Shown here in pieces: positions 33,464 to 46,692 of a DNA stretch of 64,000 bases (positions are counted from its first letter, which is position 1; each line of letters opens with the position of its first letter). Origin of the DNA: Patiria miniata (taxonomy: Eukaryota; Echinodermata; Asteroidea; Valvatida; Asterinidae); the NCBI RefSeq assembly GCF_015706575.1, contig NW_024037056.1:7205176-7269175 (forward strand), read 5' to 3'. The position numbers and the translations under genes were made by a program. Below the pieces are notes generated by a model. That model had not been told where the DNA came from. It made no database searches and saw only the letters and a list, made by a program, of their open reading frames with translations.

Positions 33464-34436
33464 TACATGTATGTCATCTATAAAAGTACATTATAATACG
33501 TATATGTCAAGTAAAACCAAATCGAACATTATAGTTCTGTAGATATAGACCTATAAAAGAATAAAATGCCCCTTTAAGGGACTTCACATGACATTTGATG
33601 ATGATGTCACTTCAATTTCCATCTATAACACATCTATGTGAAAATGCATACCAAGTTTTAACCCAATCAGACTTGTACTTCCGAAGTTCAGTTTGAAGAA
33701 AAACGTGTACAAAACCAATAGGGAAATAATGCATCTTTAATGTGATGTAACCTGACACCTCATGACGCCACGATGACGAATTTCTTCTAGGACCATCTAT
33801 GGGTAGTGGTCTAAGTGTGTACCAAGTATAAAGCCGATCAAATTTACGAAAGTGCCAAAGTGTATGGTTAAAAAAAAACGTGTACAAAACCTATGGGGAA
33901 AATGTGCATCTTTAATGTAAAGTAACGTGACACCTGATGACGTCACGATCACGAATTTCTTCAAGGACCATGTGTGTCTGATGGTCTAAGTGTGTACAAA
34001 GTGTAACGTCGATCGGATTTACGAAAGTGCCGATATGGAGCGTTTTAATACATGTACAAACCCTATGGGGAAAAATGCATCTTTAATGTGACGTAACCTG
34101 ACACTTGATGACGTCACGATCACGAATTTCGTCTAGGACCATCTGTGGGTGGTGGTCTAAGTATGAATTAAGTTTAAAGTCGATCGGATTTAAGAAGATG
34201 CCAAACTGGAGTGTTTTAAAACGTGTACAAAACAAATGGGCAAAAATGCATCTTTAATGTGACGTAACCTGACACCTGATGACGTCACGATCACAAATTT
34301 CTTCTAGGACCATCTGTGGGTGGTGGTCGAAGTATGTACCAAGTCTGAAATGAATCGGATTTAAAAAAGTGGCAAAGTGGATTGGTAGAAGAAACGTGTG
34401 TTAAACCTATGGAGAAAAAGTCTGAAAAAGGAGGGG

Positions 34437-34440
<4 letters not shown>
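33464..34440. repeat. 171-bp tandem repeat, right block
   Basis: This continues the left block. GACGTCACGAT landmarks lie at 33,764 (variant), 33,939, 34,110 and 34,281 (spacings 175, 171, 171). The large palindrome therefore sits inside an older repeat domain. Confidence 0.8.
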
Positions 34441-34470
<30 letters not shown>

Positions 34471-34498
34471 AAACAAAAAAAATCTTAACGAAAACAAG

Positions 34499-34584
34499 AG
34501 CTGTTTCGGTGTGTTACCGAAACAGCTAAAAAGAAAAACTAGAGATCTATGTCTGTTTGAAAACAGAACACAGGGCTTTTCCGC
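34499..34584 (+). repeat. class-A palindrome followed by class-B tag hairpin
   Basis: Arms AGCTGTTTCGG and CCGAAACAGCT (34,499-34,527) are followed by AAAAACTAGAG. Next come a class-B hairpin (about 34,547-34,573) and the tag GGCTTTTCCGC (34,574-34,584). A run of about 30 A precedes the cluster. Confidence 0.8.
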
Positions 34585-34599
34585 TAATTATTTTTGTAT

Positions 34600-37310
34600 G
34601 ACTTTATGCTTTTTTTGCCAATATATATGCAGACATTTTATTTTATTTTTTTTGTTCAAAGTTCATAAAGCTTGCGGCCCATGATGACGTGATGATACGA
34701 GTGTGGTCAGTGCCCAATATTAAAATTGATCTAGTGCCGTGTAAAGTTGATCTGAGCAAAGACGATGTTAAATTGTGTGAGTTGAATGAATATAAACAAT
34801 GAAACAAATAATAAAGCATGAACTGATGACGTGATTGTGACGCCATTTGATTGGGAGTTTCATATTAATAATATTATCTACCTTCACCGTGTTTCATAAA
34901 GATGGGACCTTTCTTAAAAATGTGTGTTTTAAAAATTAAATTCCCATTTGTGCAAATGTCTGACCTGACAAACCCTTTACAGCAAGAATTTTGAATTTAG
35001 CGTGTTGATTCCGTTTGTGGCAATGACCTTTAAAATGTCACAAATCCATGTAGAATTTGATGATGGCGTCATCATGACTTTTCTTTGTGTTTAATTACAA
35101 TAAATTATGTTACGGTGACACGATATTGACTTCCACATAGAAGTTGGTGTCACAACGAACAGAAATCTTATCGATAGTGTTTGTGAATTTGGACTAAAGG
35201 TATTACTATATAGCTCATCTGCGGTCACAAGAATCAGGGAGAAGATCTCGAAATTAATACTTTTTTGTGATTGATTTGGACAATTTTGAAAATAAGCGGC
35301 AAGTAATTGAAATTGTTTTTCATTGTGAAGGTAACCGTATTACGCTATATATATATTTTTTTTTTGGGGGGGGCTGTCTGAAGTTGAATGTATCAGTGTT
35401 GTGGAACATTATCATGTTCAATTTGTATTTATGATGATACAAGTTCATGCTACGTGATACAACTGGCAGTGTATAACTGTTCATCTTTATGTTTGTATGA
35501 ACACATTCAGTTTTAGTTTGATTGTTAAAATGGGGGGGGGGGCTTATTAAGCTGTGTTTGTGTACTGAGATAATTTCTTATGGCATGCTACAGATAGGTG
35601 TGGAGACATGCTTTACAAATCTGAAGGTTTTTCTGCATTCTAGAGTATGTGTTGGGGAACAGTTTTCCCTGTTCAATATTTTAGCTGTAAATGTGTAGTC
35701 TTCATGTTATCAATCAAAACACTTTATAAATGCTCAGTAACATTTATCAGGGACAGTTTGTACATGTATGCACTTATCTTACTTTTAGATGAAATTGTCT
35801 TTTCCACTGTTTTTTAATTGTGTTAAGAAATTAGCTATATTGTCAACTGTTAAGGATTTTGATAGTGCATGCACAGTGACGACATCTATCACAGTGACGA
35901 CATTTTAATGTTGGTCAATTATATTTAAAGCTATTGTCACATATATGCCCTTTCCAATGTAGCAACCAACAAGTCATCAGCCAAGCATGTTCAAAATTAA
36001 AATACTTTACAAAGAATAAGTTTAATTTGACTTCTATTTTTTTTTTTTTTTTTTTGGGGGGGGAGTGTTGTGAGCATTATGCATGCTGGTAGAGACGGGC
36101 TGAATGTTAAGCAAGTAAATATACACAACCTTTACTTATACTGTGAGTAATCCTTTACATTTCCAAAAGATTCAACGATTACAAAGGATATCAGATATGG
36201 TAACTTATCTTACTTTTAGATGAAATTTGTCTTTTCCTCCGTTTCTGAAGTGTTAAGAAATTAGCTATATTGTCATTCTCAAACATTTTGATAGTACATG
36301 TACTAAAAAAGGTGACATCTTTCATATAGACATTTGAATTATTGGTATTTTGGTCAATTGCAATTGTTACATATTTGCCTTTTCCAATGTAGAAGCCTGT
36401 TCTTCAATAAAATACTTTATAAAAAATAAGTCAAATTTGTCTTCTATTTTTTTTGAACTGATTGGGTTTTTTTTTTTTGGGGGGGGGGCGGGTTGGAGTG
36501 TAATGAGACTAATCATCTGAGCACGTACTCATTTGAATAAATAATATGATTGTGTGAAGTTTAAATAACATAACTTAGTGCAGTCATTTCGTTTTAACAA
36601 AAACTTTTTGTGCAACGGCTTTGAAATTTGTTTTTCTGCATTATGTTTTTTTTTAATTGAGGTGATGTTTTTCTGTTTTGAATGCATTATTATTTTATGT
36701 GCTGTTGTTGTTTTTGTTATACATATATAGATTTAGGACTTCCAGACTGTACACCTTTAAGATGATGCACTGGGACCCATTATGACATCATCATGGCTTC
36801 TGATTTGGTATCTACATGTATACTAAGAAAGGAACGACATCTGTCTGTTTGCCCTTCCCCTAAAGCAGAACAAAAATCACTGAGACAAGTCTACTGATTG
36901 GCGAATGGGGGCGCCATTCACTTTTTACGGTGTGCCGCTATATTTTTTTGGTGACGCGCTGTCCTTATTTTGATCCCGTAAAAGTGTTAATAAGATGCTG
37001 TGCCGCTCGTTTTACGCTGCCTTGCACAGCCTAGCCTGTACACGCGTACAACCGTTAAAGTTATGTACTGCCCTCTTCTGGCGAGAATGAAGGGACGTAA
37101 TGTACATTGTACGACGTTTCAAAGCCACGTGTACGTGCTATACATGTGGATCGAAGTCCTGTGCATGTTTTAAAGCTCTCTGCCGCAACTTGCGCAAGGT
37201 TTTTTTGCCGACGCCGCGTCAACTGTGTGAACAATTTGACAAGCTGGGAACTTGGTACTGTTGAGGCAAATGTTTACGCTATCATTTAATGGGAAATTCA
37301 AGATTATATT
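34600..37310. other. AT-rich intergenic DNA with T/G homopolymer tracts
   Basis: No gene is seen. T runs followed directly by G runs occur at about 35,349-35,368, 36,039-36,063 and 36,466-36,489. A block of roughly 285 bp is tandemly duplicated (35,776-36,062 and 36,203-36,489), sharing CTTATCTTACTTTTAGATG and AAGAAATTAGCTATATTGTC. Confidence 0.6.
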
Positions 37311-37317
37311 TGTACGG

Positions 37318-40207
37318 ATTGATTTTTCAGCAATTTTTGAAAAAGGGAAAGGTCTTTTCAACGGAACTTCCAGTCTGATGACGTCATTCGCCTAAAACTT
37401 CGCACACATCTTAAGTGGGTCAAGGTCATCATACACACCAATATTTAGGCGATTCCGACAAACTTCGCAACAAACATCTATTCAAAATACATTTTGGAAA
37501 ATTTTCAACCTTTTGCTAGAGGGCGCTCGAAAGTTAAATGACGTCAATGGTAGATGATTTAAAGAATACTATTAGCTAAGAGGCTAACACCGTTGAAAGC
37601 AAGTTCATATCTATTACCACTTTTAAAAAATAAGCCACTTCAGGTTTTGGCCTTTTTCGACCGGAAGCAAGGGTCACGTGATTTCACATACACTGAATGA
37701 ATTAAAGACCTCAACCTACTCTACCACTTGCCGGTAACAGAATGCTGCGGACGCGTACGGTTGATTTCGTATGTATTGTTAAATATTAAAAGTGTCACAA
37801 TTTAATTGCCTATAAATAAACACAGGATGACGTCATCATGACGTCATCATTCCACAATGTTGTTTGAATTAGGGTCTTTGCTTGGACAAAGAGTGGTGTA
37901 AATGAATTACTGGCAAAGATCAATAATATGCCCTGACTATGCATGAACATAAAATCTGTCAAAGTTAGCCGAAAATCGGCTAAAAAACGGTCACTGTGGA
38001 CAGGATTTGACCTCGGCAACACGTGCGCTGCGGGCTGACTGACATGCGATATGTACAACGTACGTGCATGTACATGTACATGTACATGTACATTGTGGAC
38101 GCGTCGTCCTCTGCATGTTTTAATGCAGAGGTATTGGCAACCTGAAGTTTTAAGCGTGCGCAGGGCATGTCTGAGTTCAACAGAATGCTGCGGACGCGTA
38201 CGGTTGATTTCTTATCGATTTTTAAATATTAAAAGTGTCACAATTTAATTGCCTATAAATAAACACAGGATGACGTCATCATGACGTCATCATTACACAA
38301 TGGTGTTTGAATTAGGGTCTTTGCTTGGACAAAGAGTGATCTAAATGAATTACTGGCAAATACTCGAAAATGCCCTTTGAAAATCGACAATTTTTTCTTA
38401 ATTTGTGTGTACAAAGTCTATGGGAAAATTAAATATTCAAAAATCTATAATAAATTAGTCGATGACGTCACCATGACGTCACTCTTCGGGGCACATCTCT
38501 GCTATAAGGACAATGACTTTGCTTAATTTGAATGATGTATGACAAAAATTAATACCAAAAGTGGCACTGAGAAAAAACGTGTACAAAGTCTATGGGATTT
38601 AGGCGACAAAAAGAAGAAGAAAGAAAAACTAGAGGTCTATGTCTGTTTGGAACAGAACATAGGGCTTTTCCACATTATGATTTTTTTTAATCAATAATAT
38701 GCCCTGAATATGCATGAACATAATATCTGTCAAAGTTAGCCGAAAAATCGGCTAAAACGGTCACTTTGGACAGGATTTGACCTCGGCAATACGATGTATG
38801 TGCGTGTGTACAAGGTCTTTGCTTGGACAAAGAGTGATCTAAATAAATTACTGGCAAAGAGTCGAAAACGCACTTTGAAAATCGACAATTATTTTTAAAT
38901 TTTTGATGACGTCATCGTGACGTCATTTCAAACTTTGCATACTAGTATGATTAACAACCTACCCTCCAAGTTTCATGACAATTGGACCTTTCCTTATAGG
39001 AGTTTTGAAAAATCGCATTTTGATGACGTCATGATGACATCACACATTTTTCAAGTTTTGTGCGAATAGCTATTACATAACAGACCAAAACAAAAAAGAA
39101 TTTTGCATTTTGCATGTTGCGTTCGGGAGATATGGCTAAAAGGTCCAAACAAATAAATATTCATATAAAATCTCAGGATGACGTCATCATGACGTCACCT
39201 CATTTTTAATCTATAACACTTCCTGGTATAGCCACATACCAAGTTTTAACCCAATCGGACTTACATTTCTGTAGATATAAGACTTCACAATATGTACGTA
39301 CATTTTCAAAAATCAATACAAAAAATTAGGTGATGACGTCATCGTGACGTCATAGACTTGGTATAATTTTTGTATGAGGGTCTTCCTTGGCTGTAACTTT
39401 GATGACGATTCCAGATCGCCAAGTTATAAAAATGGTGGCTTGAAAACGTGTACAAAGTCAATGGGTTAAAAATCCCACAGCAGAAAAACTGCACCTTTAA
39501 ATACGTGATTTGCCTTTAAACTGAAACGTTTTTATAAAATATTACTTGATATTATGACTCTTGGGAATATTTTCAATCAAATGGCAGGCGTAAAAAAATA
39601 CGATTTCCGAGTTTTGCTTATCATAGTAATTCTCAGCCGAAGTTCAGAACTACTCAGTAAGATAAATCAGTGTTGTATAGGGAAAGACTTGTGGAGAAAG
39701 CTGTGTACAAAGTCTATGAGAAAAAATAATTATTCATAAATCCATAATAAATCACTTGATGACGTCACCATGACGTCACTCTTCGGGACACATCTTGGCT
39801 ATAGGGACTATGCTTATGCCAACTTTCAATGATATCTGACAAAGATTAATGCCAAAAGTGCTATAATACGTCACTGTCTATGCGCATGCATGAACATAAA
39901 ATCTGTCAAAGTTAGCCGAAAATCGGCTAAAACGGTCACTGTGGACAGGATTTGACCTCAGCAACACGTGCGCTGCAGGCTGACTGACAAACGATGTACA
40001 TATGTGCCTATGTACAACGTACGTGCATGTACATGTACATTGTGGACGTCCTGTCCTGTGCATGTTTTGAAGCAGAGGTATTGTCAACGTGAAGTTTTAA
40101 GCGTGCGCACGGTATGTTCGAGTTCGCTTATCGCCTCGAAACTTTAAAATGTTTTAGACCTACCCTTCAATCAACAATTAAAGTAAAAACAAATATAAAA
40201 ACTGCCA
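37318..40207 (+). repeat. higher-order repeat unit 1 (about 2.9 kb)
   Basis: The unit begins with TTGATTTTTCAGGAA and CTTCCAGTCTGATGACGTCA. It carries GAATGCTGCGGACGCG, the hairpin TTAGCCGAAAATCGGCTAA, a class-B tag hairpin (38,638-38,673), paired CRE sites, and lines such as CTCTTCGGGGCACATC. It ends before the same start motif at 40,208. It is internally duplicated near 37.74 and 38.18 kb. Non-coding. Confidence 0.8.
38638..38673 (+). repeat. class-B tag hairpin
   Basis: The hairpin has arms CTATGTCTGTT and AACAGAACATAG. The tag GGCTTTTCCAC (38,663-38,673) has one change from the common GGCTTTTCCGC. Confidence 0.75.
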
Positions 40208-43093
40208 TGGTTGATTTTTCAGGAATATTCAAATGAAAAAGGGTCTTTGCATTATAACTTCCGGTCTGATGACGTCATTCACCTAAAACTTCGCACATGT
40301 CTTAAGGTGGTCAAGGTCATTATATACACCAATATGTAGGCGATTCCGACAAACTTCGCCACAGACATCTATTCAAAATACATTTTTGCTAATTTTCAAC
40401 CTGTCGCTAGAGGGCGCTCGAAGATTGCATGACGTCATCGGTAGATGATTTGAAGAATACTATTGGCCAAGAGACTAACACCGTTGAAAGCAAGTTCATT
40501 TCTATTACCACTTTCAAATAATAAGCCACTTCCGGTTTGGGCCTTTTTCGACCGGAAGCAAGGGTCACGTGATTGCACGCACACTGAATGAAATGAAGAC
40601 CTTAACCTACTCTACCACTTGCTGGCAACAGAATGCTGCGGACGCGTACGGTTGATTTCTTATGCATTTTTAAATATTAAAAGTGTCACAATTTAATTGC
40701 CTATAAGTTAGCACAGGATGACGTCATCATGACGTCATCATTCCACAATGTTGTTTGAATTAGGGTCATTGCTTGGACAAAGAGTGGTGTAAATGTAATA
40801 CTGGCAAAGAGTCGAAAATGCCCTTTGAAAATCGACAATTTTGTTTAAATGTTTGTGTACAAAGTCTATGGGAAAAATTAAATATTCAAAAATCTATAAT
40901 AAATTAGTCGATGACGTCACGATGACGTCACTCTTCGGGGCACATCTCTGCTATAGGGACTATGACTATGCTAACTTTGAATGATGTATGACAAAGATAA
41001 ATGTCAAAAGTGGCACTGAGAAAAAACGTGTACAAAGTCTATCGGATTTAGGCGACAAAAAGAAGAAGAAGAAGAAGAAAGAAAAACTAGAGGTCTATGT
41101 CTGTTTGCAACAGAACATAGGGCTTTTCCGCATTATGATTTTTTTGTAATCAATAATATGCCCTGAATATGCATGAACATAAAAATCTGTCAAAGTTAGC
41201 CGAAAATCGGCTAAAACGGTCACTGTGGACAGGATTTGACCTCGGCAATACGATGTATGTGCGTGTGTACAAGGTCTTTGCTTGGACAAAGAGTGATCTA
41301 AATAAATTACTGGCAAAGAGTCGAAAACGTACTTTGAAAATCGACAAATATTTAAAAAAAAAAATTAATGACGTCATCGTGACGTCACTTCGAACTTTGC
41401 ATACTAGTATGATTAACTACCTACCCACCAAGTTTCATGACAATTGGACCTTTCCTTATATGAGTTTTGAAAAATCGCATTTTGATGACGTCATGATGAC
41501 GTCACACATTTTTCAAGTTTTGAGCGAAGAGCTATTACATAACAGACCAAATGCAAAAAAGAATTTTGCATTTTGCATGTTGCGTTCGGGAGATATGGCT
41601 CAAAGGTCCAAACAAATTAATATTCATATAAAATCTCAGGATGACGTCATCATGACGTCACCTCATTTTTAATCTATAACACATCCTGGTATAGCCACAT
41701 ACCAAGTTTCAACCCAATCGGACTTACATTTCTGTAGATATAAGACTTCACAATATGTACGTAAATTTTCAAAAATCAATAAAAAAATTAGGTGATGACG
41801 TCATCGTGACGTCATAGTCTTGGCATAATTTTTGTATGAGGGTCTTCCTTGGCTGTAACTTTGATGACGATTCCAGATCGCCAAGTTATAAAAATGGTGG
41901 CTTGAAAACGTGTACAAAGTCAATGGGTTAAAAATCGCACGGCAGAAAAACTGCACCTTTAAATACGTGATTTGCCTTTAAACTGAAACGTTTTTATAAA
42001 ATATTACTTGATATTCTGACTCTTGGGAATATTTTCAATCAAATGGCAGGCGTAAAAAAATACGATTTCCGAGTTTTGCTGATCATAGTAATTCTCAGCC
42101 GAAGTTCAGAACTACTCAGTAAGATATATCAGTGTTGTATAGGGAAAGACTTGTGGAGAAAGCTGTGTACAAAGTCTATGAGAAAAATTAATTATTCATG
42201 AATCCATAATAAATCACTTGTTGATGACGTTATCATGATGTCATAGTCTTGGCATAATTTTTGTATGAGGGTCTTCCTTGGCTGTAACTTTGATGACGAT
42301 TCCAGATTGCCAAGTTATGAAAATGGTGGCTTGAAAACGTGTACAAAGTCAATAGGTTAAAAATCCCACAGCAGAAAAACTGCACCTTCAAATGCGTGAT
42401 TTTCCTTTAAACTGAAACATTTTTATAAAATATTACTTGCTATTCTAACTCTTGGGAATATTTTCAATCAAATGACAGTCGTAAAAAAATACGATTTCTT
42501 TTTCCTTCTCATAGTAATTCTCAGCCGAAGTTCAGAACTACTCAGTAAGATATATCAGTGTTGTATAGGGAAAGACTTGTGGAGAAAGCTGTGTACAAAG
42601 TCTATGAGAAAAATTAATTATTCATAAATCCATAATAAATCACTTGATGACGTCACCACGACGTCACTCTTCGGGACACATCTTGGCTATAGGGACTATG
42701 CTTATGCCTTTTTTCAATGATATCTGACAAAGATTAATTCCAAAAGTGCTATAATACGTCCCTGTCTATGCGCATGCATGAACATAAAATCTGTCAAAGT
42801 TAGCCGAAAATCGGCTAAAACGGTCACTGTGGACAGGATTTGACCTCAGCAACACGTGCGCTGCAGGCTGACTGACATACGATGTATGTGCCTATGTACA
42901 ACGTACGTGCATGTACATGTACATTGTGGACGTCCTGTCCTGTGCATGTTTTGAAGCAGAGGTATTGTCAACATGAAGTTTTAAGCGTGCGCAGGGTATG
43001 TTCGAGTTCGCTTATCGCCTCGAAACTTTGAAATGTTTAAGACCTACCCTTCAATCGACAATTAAAGTAAAAACAAATATAAAAACTGCCATG
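40208..43093 (+). repeat. higher-order repeat unit 2 (about 2.9 kb)
   Basis: This is collinear with unit 1 at high similarity, including the class-B tag hairpin (41,095-41,131) and the long CRE-pair stretch. Near 42.2-42.65 kb a further partial duplication of the 39.35-39.78 kb type segment is present. The open frame at 41,169-41,672 is a translation of repeat text. Confidence 0.8.
41095..41131 (+). repeat. class-B tag hairpin
   Basis: The hairpin (41,095-41,120) has arms CTATGTCTGTT and AACAGAACATAG, with tag GGCTTTTCCGC (41,121-41,131). A GAA microsatellite precedes it. Confidence 0.8.
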
Positions 43094-44415
43094 GTTGATT
43101 TTTCAGGAATTTTCAAATGAAAAAGGATCTTTTTATTATAACTTCCGGTCTGATGACGTCATTCGCCTAAAACTTCGCACACGTCTTAAGGTGGTCAGGG
43201 TCATTATATACACCAATATTTAGGCGATTCCGACAAACTTCGCTACAAACATCTATTCAAAATACATTTTTGCTAATTTTCAACCTGTCGCTAGAGGGCG
43301 CTCGAATATTGCATGACGTCATCGGTAGATGATTTGAAGAATACTATCGGCCAAGAGACTAACACCGTTGAAAGCAAGTTCATTTCTATTACCACTTTCA
43401 AATAATAAGCCACTTCCGGTTTTGGCCTTTTTCGACCGGAAAATAGGGTCACGTGATTACACGCACACTGAATGAAATGAAGACCTCAACCTACTCTACC
43501 ACTTGCCGGCAACAGAATGCTGCGGACGCGTACGGTTGATTTCTTATGCATATTTAAATATTAAAAGTGTCACAATTTAATTGCCTATAAATAAACACAG
43601 GATGACGTCATCATGACGTCATCATTACACAATGTTGTTTGAATTAGGGTCTTTGCTTGGACAAAGAGTGATATAAATGAATTACTGGCAAACAGTCGAA
43701 AATGCCCTTTGAAAATCGACAATTTTTTCATAATTTTTGTGTACAAAGTCTATGGGAAAAATTAAATATTCAAAAATCTATAATAAATTAGTCGATGACG
43801 TCACCATGACGTCACTCTTCGGGGCACATCTCTGCTATAAGGACTATGACTATGCTTAATTTGAATGATGTATGACAAAGATTAATACCAAAAGTGGCAC
43901 TGAGAAAAAACGTGTATAAAGACTATGGGATTAAGGCGACAAAAAGAAGAAGTAGAAGAAGAAGAAAGAAAAACTAGAGCTGTATGTCTGTTTGCAACAG
44001 AACACAGGGCTTTTCCGCATTATGATTTGTTTTTATCAATAATACATCCCTAACTATGCGCATGAATGAACATTTAATCAGTCAAAGTTAGCCGAAAATC
44101 GACTAAAACGGTCACTGTGGACAGTATTTGACCTCAGCCACACGTGCGCTGCAGACTGACTGACATACGATGTATGTGCGTATGTACCACGTACGTGCAT
44201 GTACATGTACATTGTGGACGTACAACGTACGTGCATGTACGTGCATGTATGTACATTGTGGACGTCCTGTGCATATTTTAAAGCAGAGGTATTGTCAACC
44301 TGAAGTTTTAAGCGTGCGCAGGGTATGACCGAGTTCGTTTATTGCCAAAAAACTTTGAATTGTTTTAGACCTACCCTTAAATCGACAATTAAAGTAAAAA
44401 CAAATATAAAAACTG
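43094..44415 (+). repeat. higher-order repeat unit 3 (short, about 1.3 kb)
   Basis: This has the same start and end blocks as units 1 and 2 but lacks their internal 1.5 kb of CRE-pair modules. It includes a class-B tag hairpin (43,980-44,018) and a TGTACA/ACGTAC-rich run near 44,160-44,260. Confidence 0.8.
43980..44018 (+). repeat. class-B tag hairpin, variant
   Basis: The arm pair shows changes from the common form (CTGTATGT and ACACAG). The tag GGCTTTTCCGC is intact at 44,008-44,018. Confidence 0.7.
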
Positions 44416-45845
44416 CCATGGTTGATTTTTCAGGAATTTTCAAACGAAAAAGGGTCTTTTTATTATAACTTTCGGTCTGATGACGTCATACGCCTAAAAC
44501 TTCGCAAAAGTCTTAAGTGGGTCAAGGTCATCATATACACCAATATTTAGGCGATTCCGACAAACTTCGCTACAAACATCTATTCAAAATACATTTTTGA
44601 AAATGTTCAACCTGTCGCTAGAGGACGCTCAAAGATCGCATGACGTCATCGGTAGATGATTTGAAGAATACTATTGGCCAAGACACTAACACCGTTGAAA
44701 GCAAGTTCATATCTATTACCACTTTTAAATAATAAGCCACTTCCGGTTTGGGCCTTTTTCGACCGGAAGCAAGGGTCACGTGATTTCACGCACACTGAAT
44801 GAAAGACCTCAACCTTTTCTACCACTTGCCAGCAAAAGAATGCTGCGGACGCCTATTGTTGATTTCTTATGCATTTTTAAATATTAAAAAAGTCACAATT
44901 TAATTGCCCATAAATAAACACCAGATGATGTCATCATGACGTCATCATTACACAATGTTGTTTGAATTAGGGTCTTTGCTTGGACAAAGATTGGTGTAAA
45001 TGAATTACTGGCAAAGAGTCAAATATGCCCTTTGAAAATCGACAATTTTTTTTATTTCCGTGTACAAAGTCTATGGGAAAAATTAAATATTCAAAAATCT
45101 ATAATAAATTAGTCGATGACGTCACCATGACGTCAATCTTCGGGGCACATCTTTGCTATAGGGACTATGCTTATGCTAACTTTGAATGATGTCCGACAAA
45201 GATTAATGCCAAAAGTGGCGTGTAGAAAAAACGTATACAAAGTCTATGGGATTTTGGCGACAAAAAGAAATAAAAAAAAATAAAATAAAAAATCAGAACA
45301 AAAAGAAAGGCTTTTTCGCAAAATTGCGAAAAAGCCAAAAATGAGAACAAAAAGAAAGGCTTTTCCGCTTTTTTGCGGAAAAGCCAACTAGAAATTGTGG
45401 TTGTGAACAACCACAGAGCTGTTCCCAATATTGAATGTCTGTTGAACCAATAGACATATAAGTAGAGATCTATGTCTGTTTGCAACAGAACATAGGGCTT
45501 TTCCGCATTATGATTTGTTTTTATCAATAATACGTCCCTGACTATGCATGAACATAAAATCTGTCAAAGTTAGCCGAAAATCGGCTAAAACGGTCACTGT
45601 GGACAGGATTCGACCTCAGCAACACGTGCGCTGCGGGCTGACTGACATACGATATGTACAACGTACGTGCATGTACATGTACATTGTGGACGTCCTGTGC
45701 ATGTTTTAAAGCAGAAGTATTGTCAACCTGAAGTTTGAAGCGTGCGCAGGGCATGTCCGAGTTTGCTTATTGCCTCGAAGCTTTGAAATGATTTCGACCT
45801 ACCCTTAAATCGACAATTAAAGTAAAAACTAATATAAAAACTGCC
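44416..45845 (+). repeat. higher-order repeat unit 4 (about 1.4 kb) with hairpin cluster
   Basis: A short unit like unit 3. In place of a single tag hairpin it carries a cluster of four hairpins at 45,309-45,506. Confidence 0.8.
45309..45506 (+). repeat. hairpin cluster: two class-B palindromes, one class-C tag, one class-B tag
   Basis: 45,309-45,336 has arms GGCTTTTTCGC and GCGAAAAAGCC. 45,358-45,385 has arms GGCTTTTCCGC and GCGGAAAAGCC. The class-C hairpin GTGGTTGTGAACAACCAC (45,397-45,414) carries the tag AGAGCTGTTCCC (45,415-45,426). The class-B tag hairpin is at 45,470-45,506. Spacers are A-rich (GAACAAAAAGAAA). Confidence 0.85.
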
Positions 45846-46520
45846 ATGGTTGATTTTTCAGGAATTTTCAAAGGAAAAAAGGTCTTTTCAATATAACTTC
45901 CGGTCTGATGACGTCATACACCTAAAACTTCGCACACCAATTAAGTGGGTCAAGGTCATCATTTACATCAATATTTAGGTGATTCCGACAAACTTCCCCA
46001 CAGACATCTATTCAAAATACATTTTTGCAAATTTTCAACCTGTCGCTAGAGGGCGCTCGAAGATTGCATGACGTCATCGATAGATGATTTGAAGAATACT
46101 ATCAGCCAAGAGACTAACACCGTTAAAAGCAAGTTCATATCTATTACCACTTTTAAATAATAAGCCACGTCCGGTTTTGGCCTTTTTCGACCGGAAGCAA
46201 GGGTCACGTGATTTCACGCACACTGAATGAAATAAAGACCTCAACCTACTCTACCACTTGCCGGCAACAGAATGCTGCGGACGCGTACGGTTGATTTCTT
46301 ATGCATTTTTAAATATTAAAAGTGTCACAATTTAATTGCCTATAAATAAGCACCGGATGACGTCATCATGACGTCATCATTACACAATGTTGTTTGAATA
46401 AGGGTCTTTGCTTGGACAAAGATTGGTGTAAATGAATTACTGGCAAAGAGTCGAAAATGTACGGAGCTTTTAAAGGGACATAGATGAAAAAAAAATTTGA
46501 AAACATCTTCGTTAGAAAGA

Positions 46521-46692
46521 AAAAAATCTGCGTTCGAACGAAAAAAATCTGCGTTCGAACGAAAAAAAAATGCGTTCGAACGAAAAAAATCTGCGTTCGA
46601 ACGAAACAAATCTGCGTTCGAACGAAAAAAATCTGCGTTCGAACGAAAAAAATCTGCGTTCGAACGAAAAAAATCTGCGTTCGAACGAAAAA
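46521..46692. repeat. 21-bp minisatellite, left arm (about 8 units)
   Basis: CGTTCGAACG, itself a perfect 10-bp palindrome, is spaced by A-runs of 5-9 and TCTG. Frames crossing it give repeated FERKKSA or VRTKKIC peptides and are artefacts. Confidence 0.9.

Noticed and set aside
38051-38090. TGTACA/ACGTAC runs as a regulatory array
   Set aside because: They are short palindromic microsatellites that vary in length between units 1-4, as expected from slippage.
41169-41672. A 167-codon frame in higher-order unit 2
   Set aside because: The peptide is repeat text (DDVMMTS, PTKFHDNW) seen in other modules in other frames; it has no start context, no domain, and the equivalent frame is broken in unit 1.
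45386-45391. Helitron 3' ends (hairpin followed by CTAG)
   Set aside because: Some palindromes are followed by AACTAG, but the spacing is only 2 bp, the base after CTAG is A rather than T, and no TC start or Rep/helicase gene is visible. I keep it only as something a genome-wide search could test.
45171-45527. Phenylalanine-rich 118-codon frame
   Set aside because: It spans class-B and class-C hairpins and A-runs on the opposite strand; the composition explains the frame.
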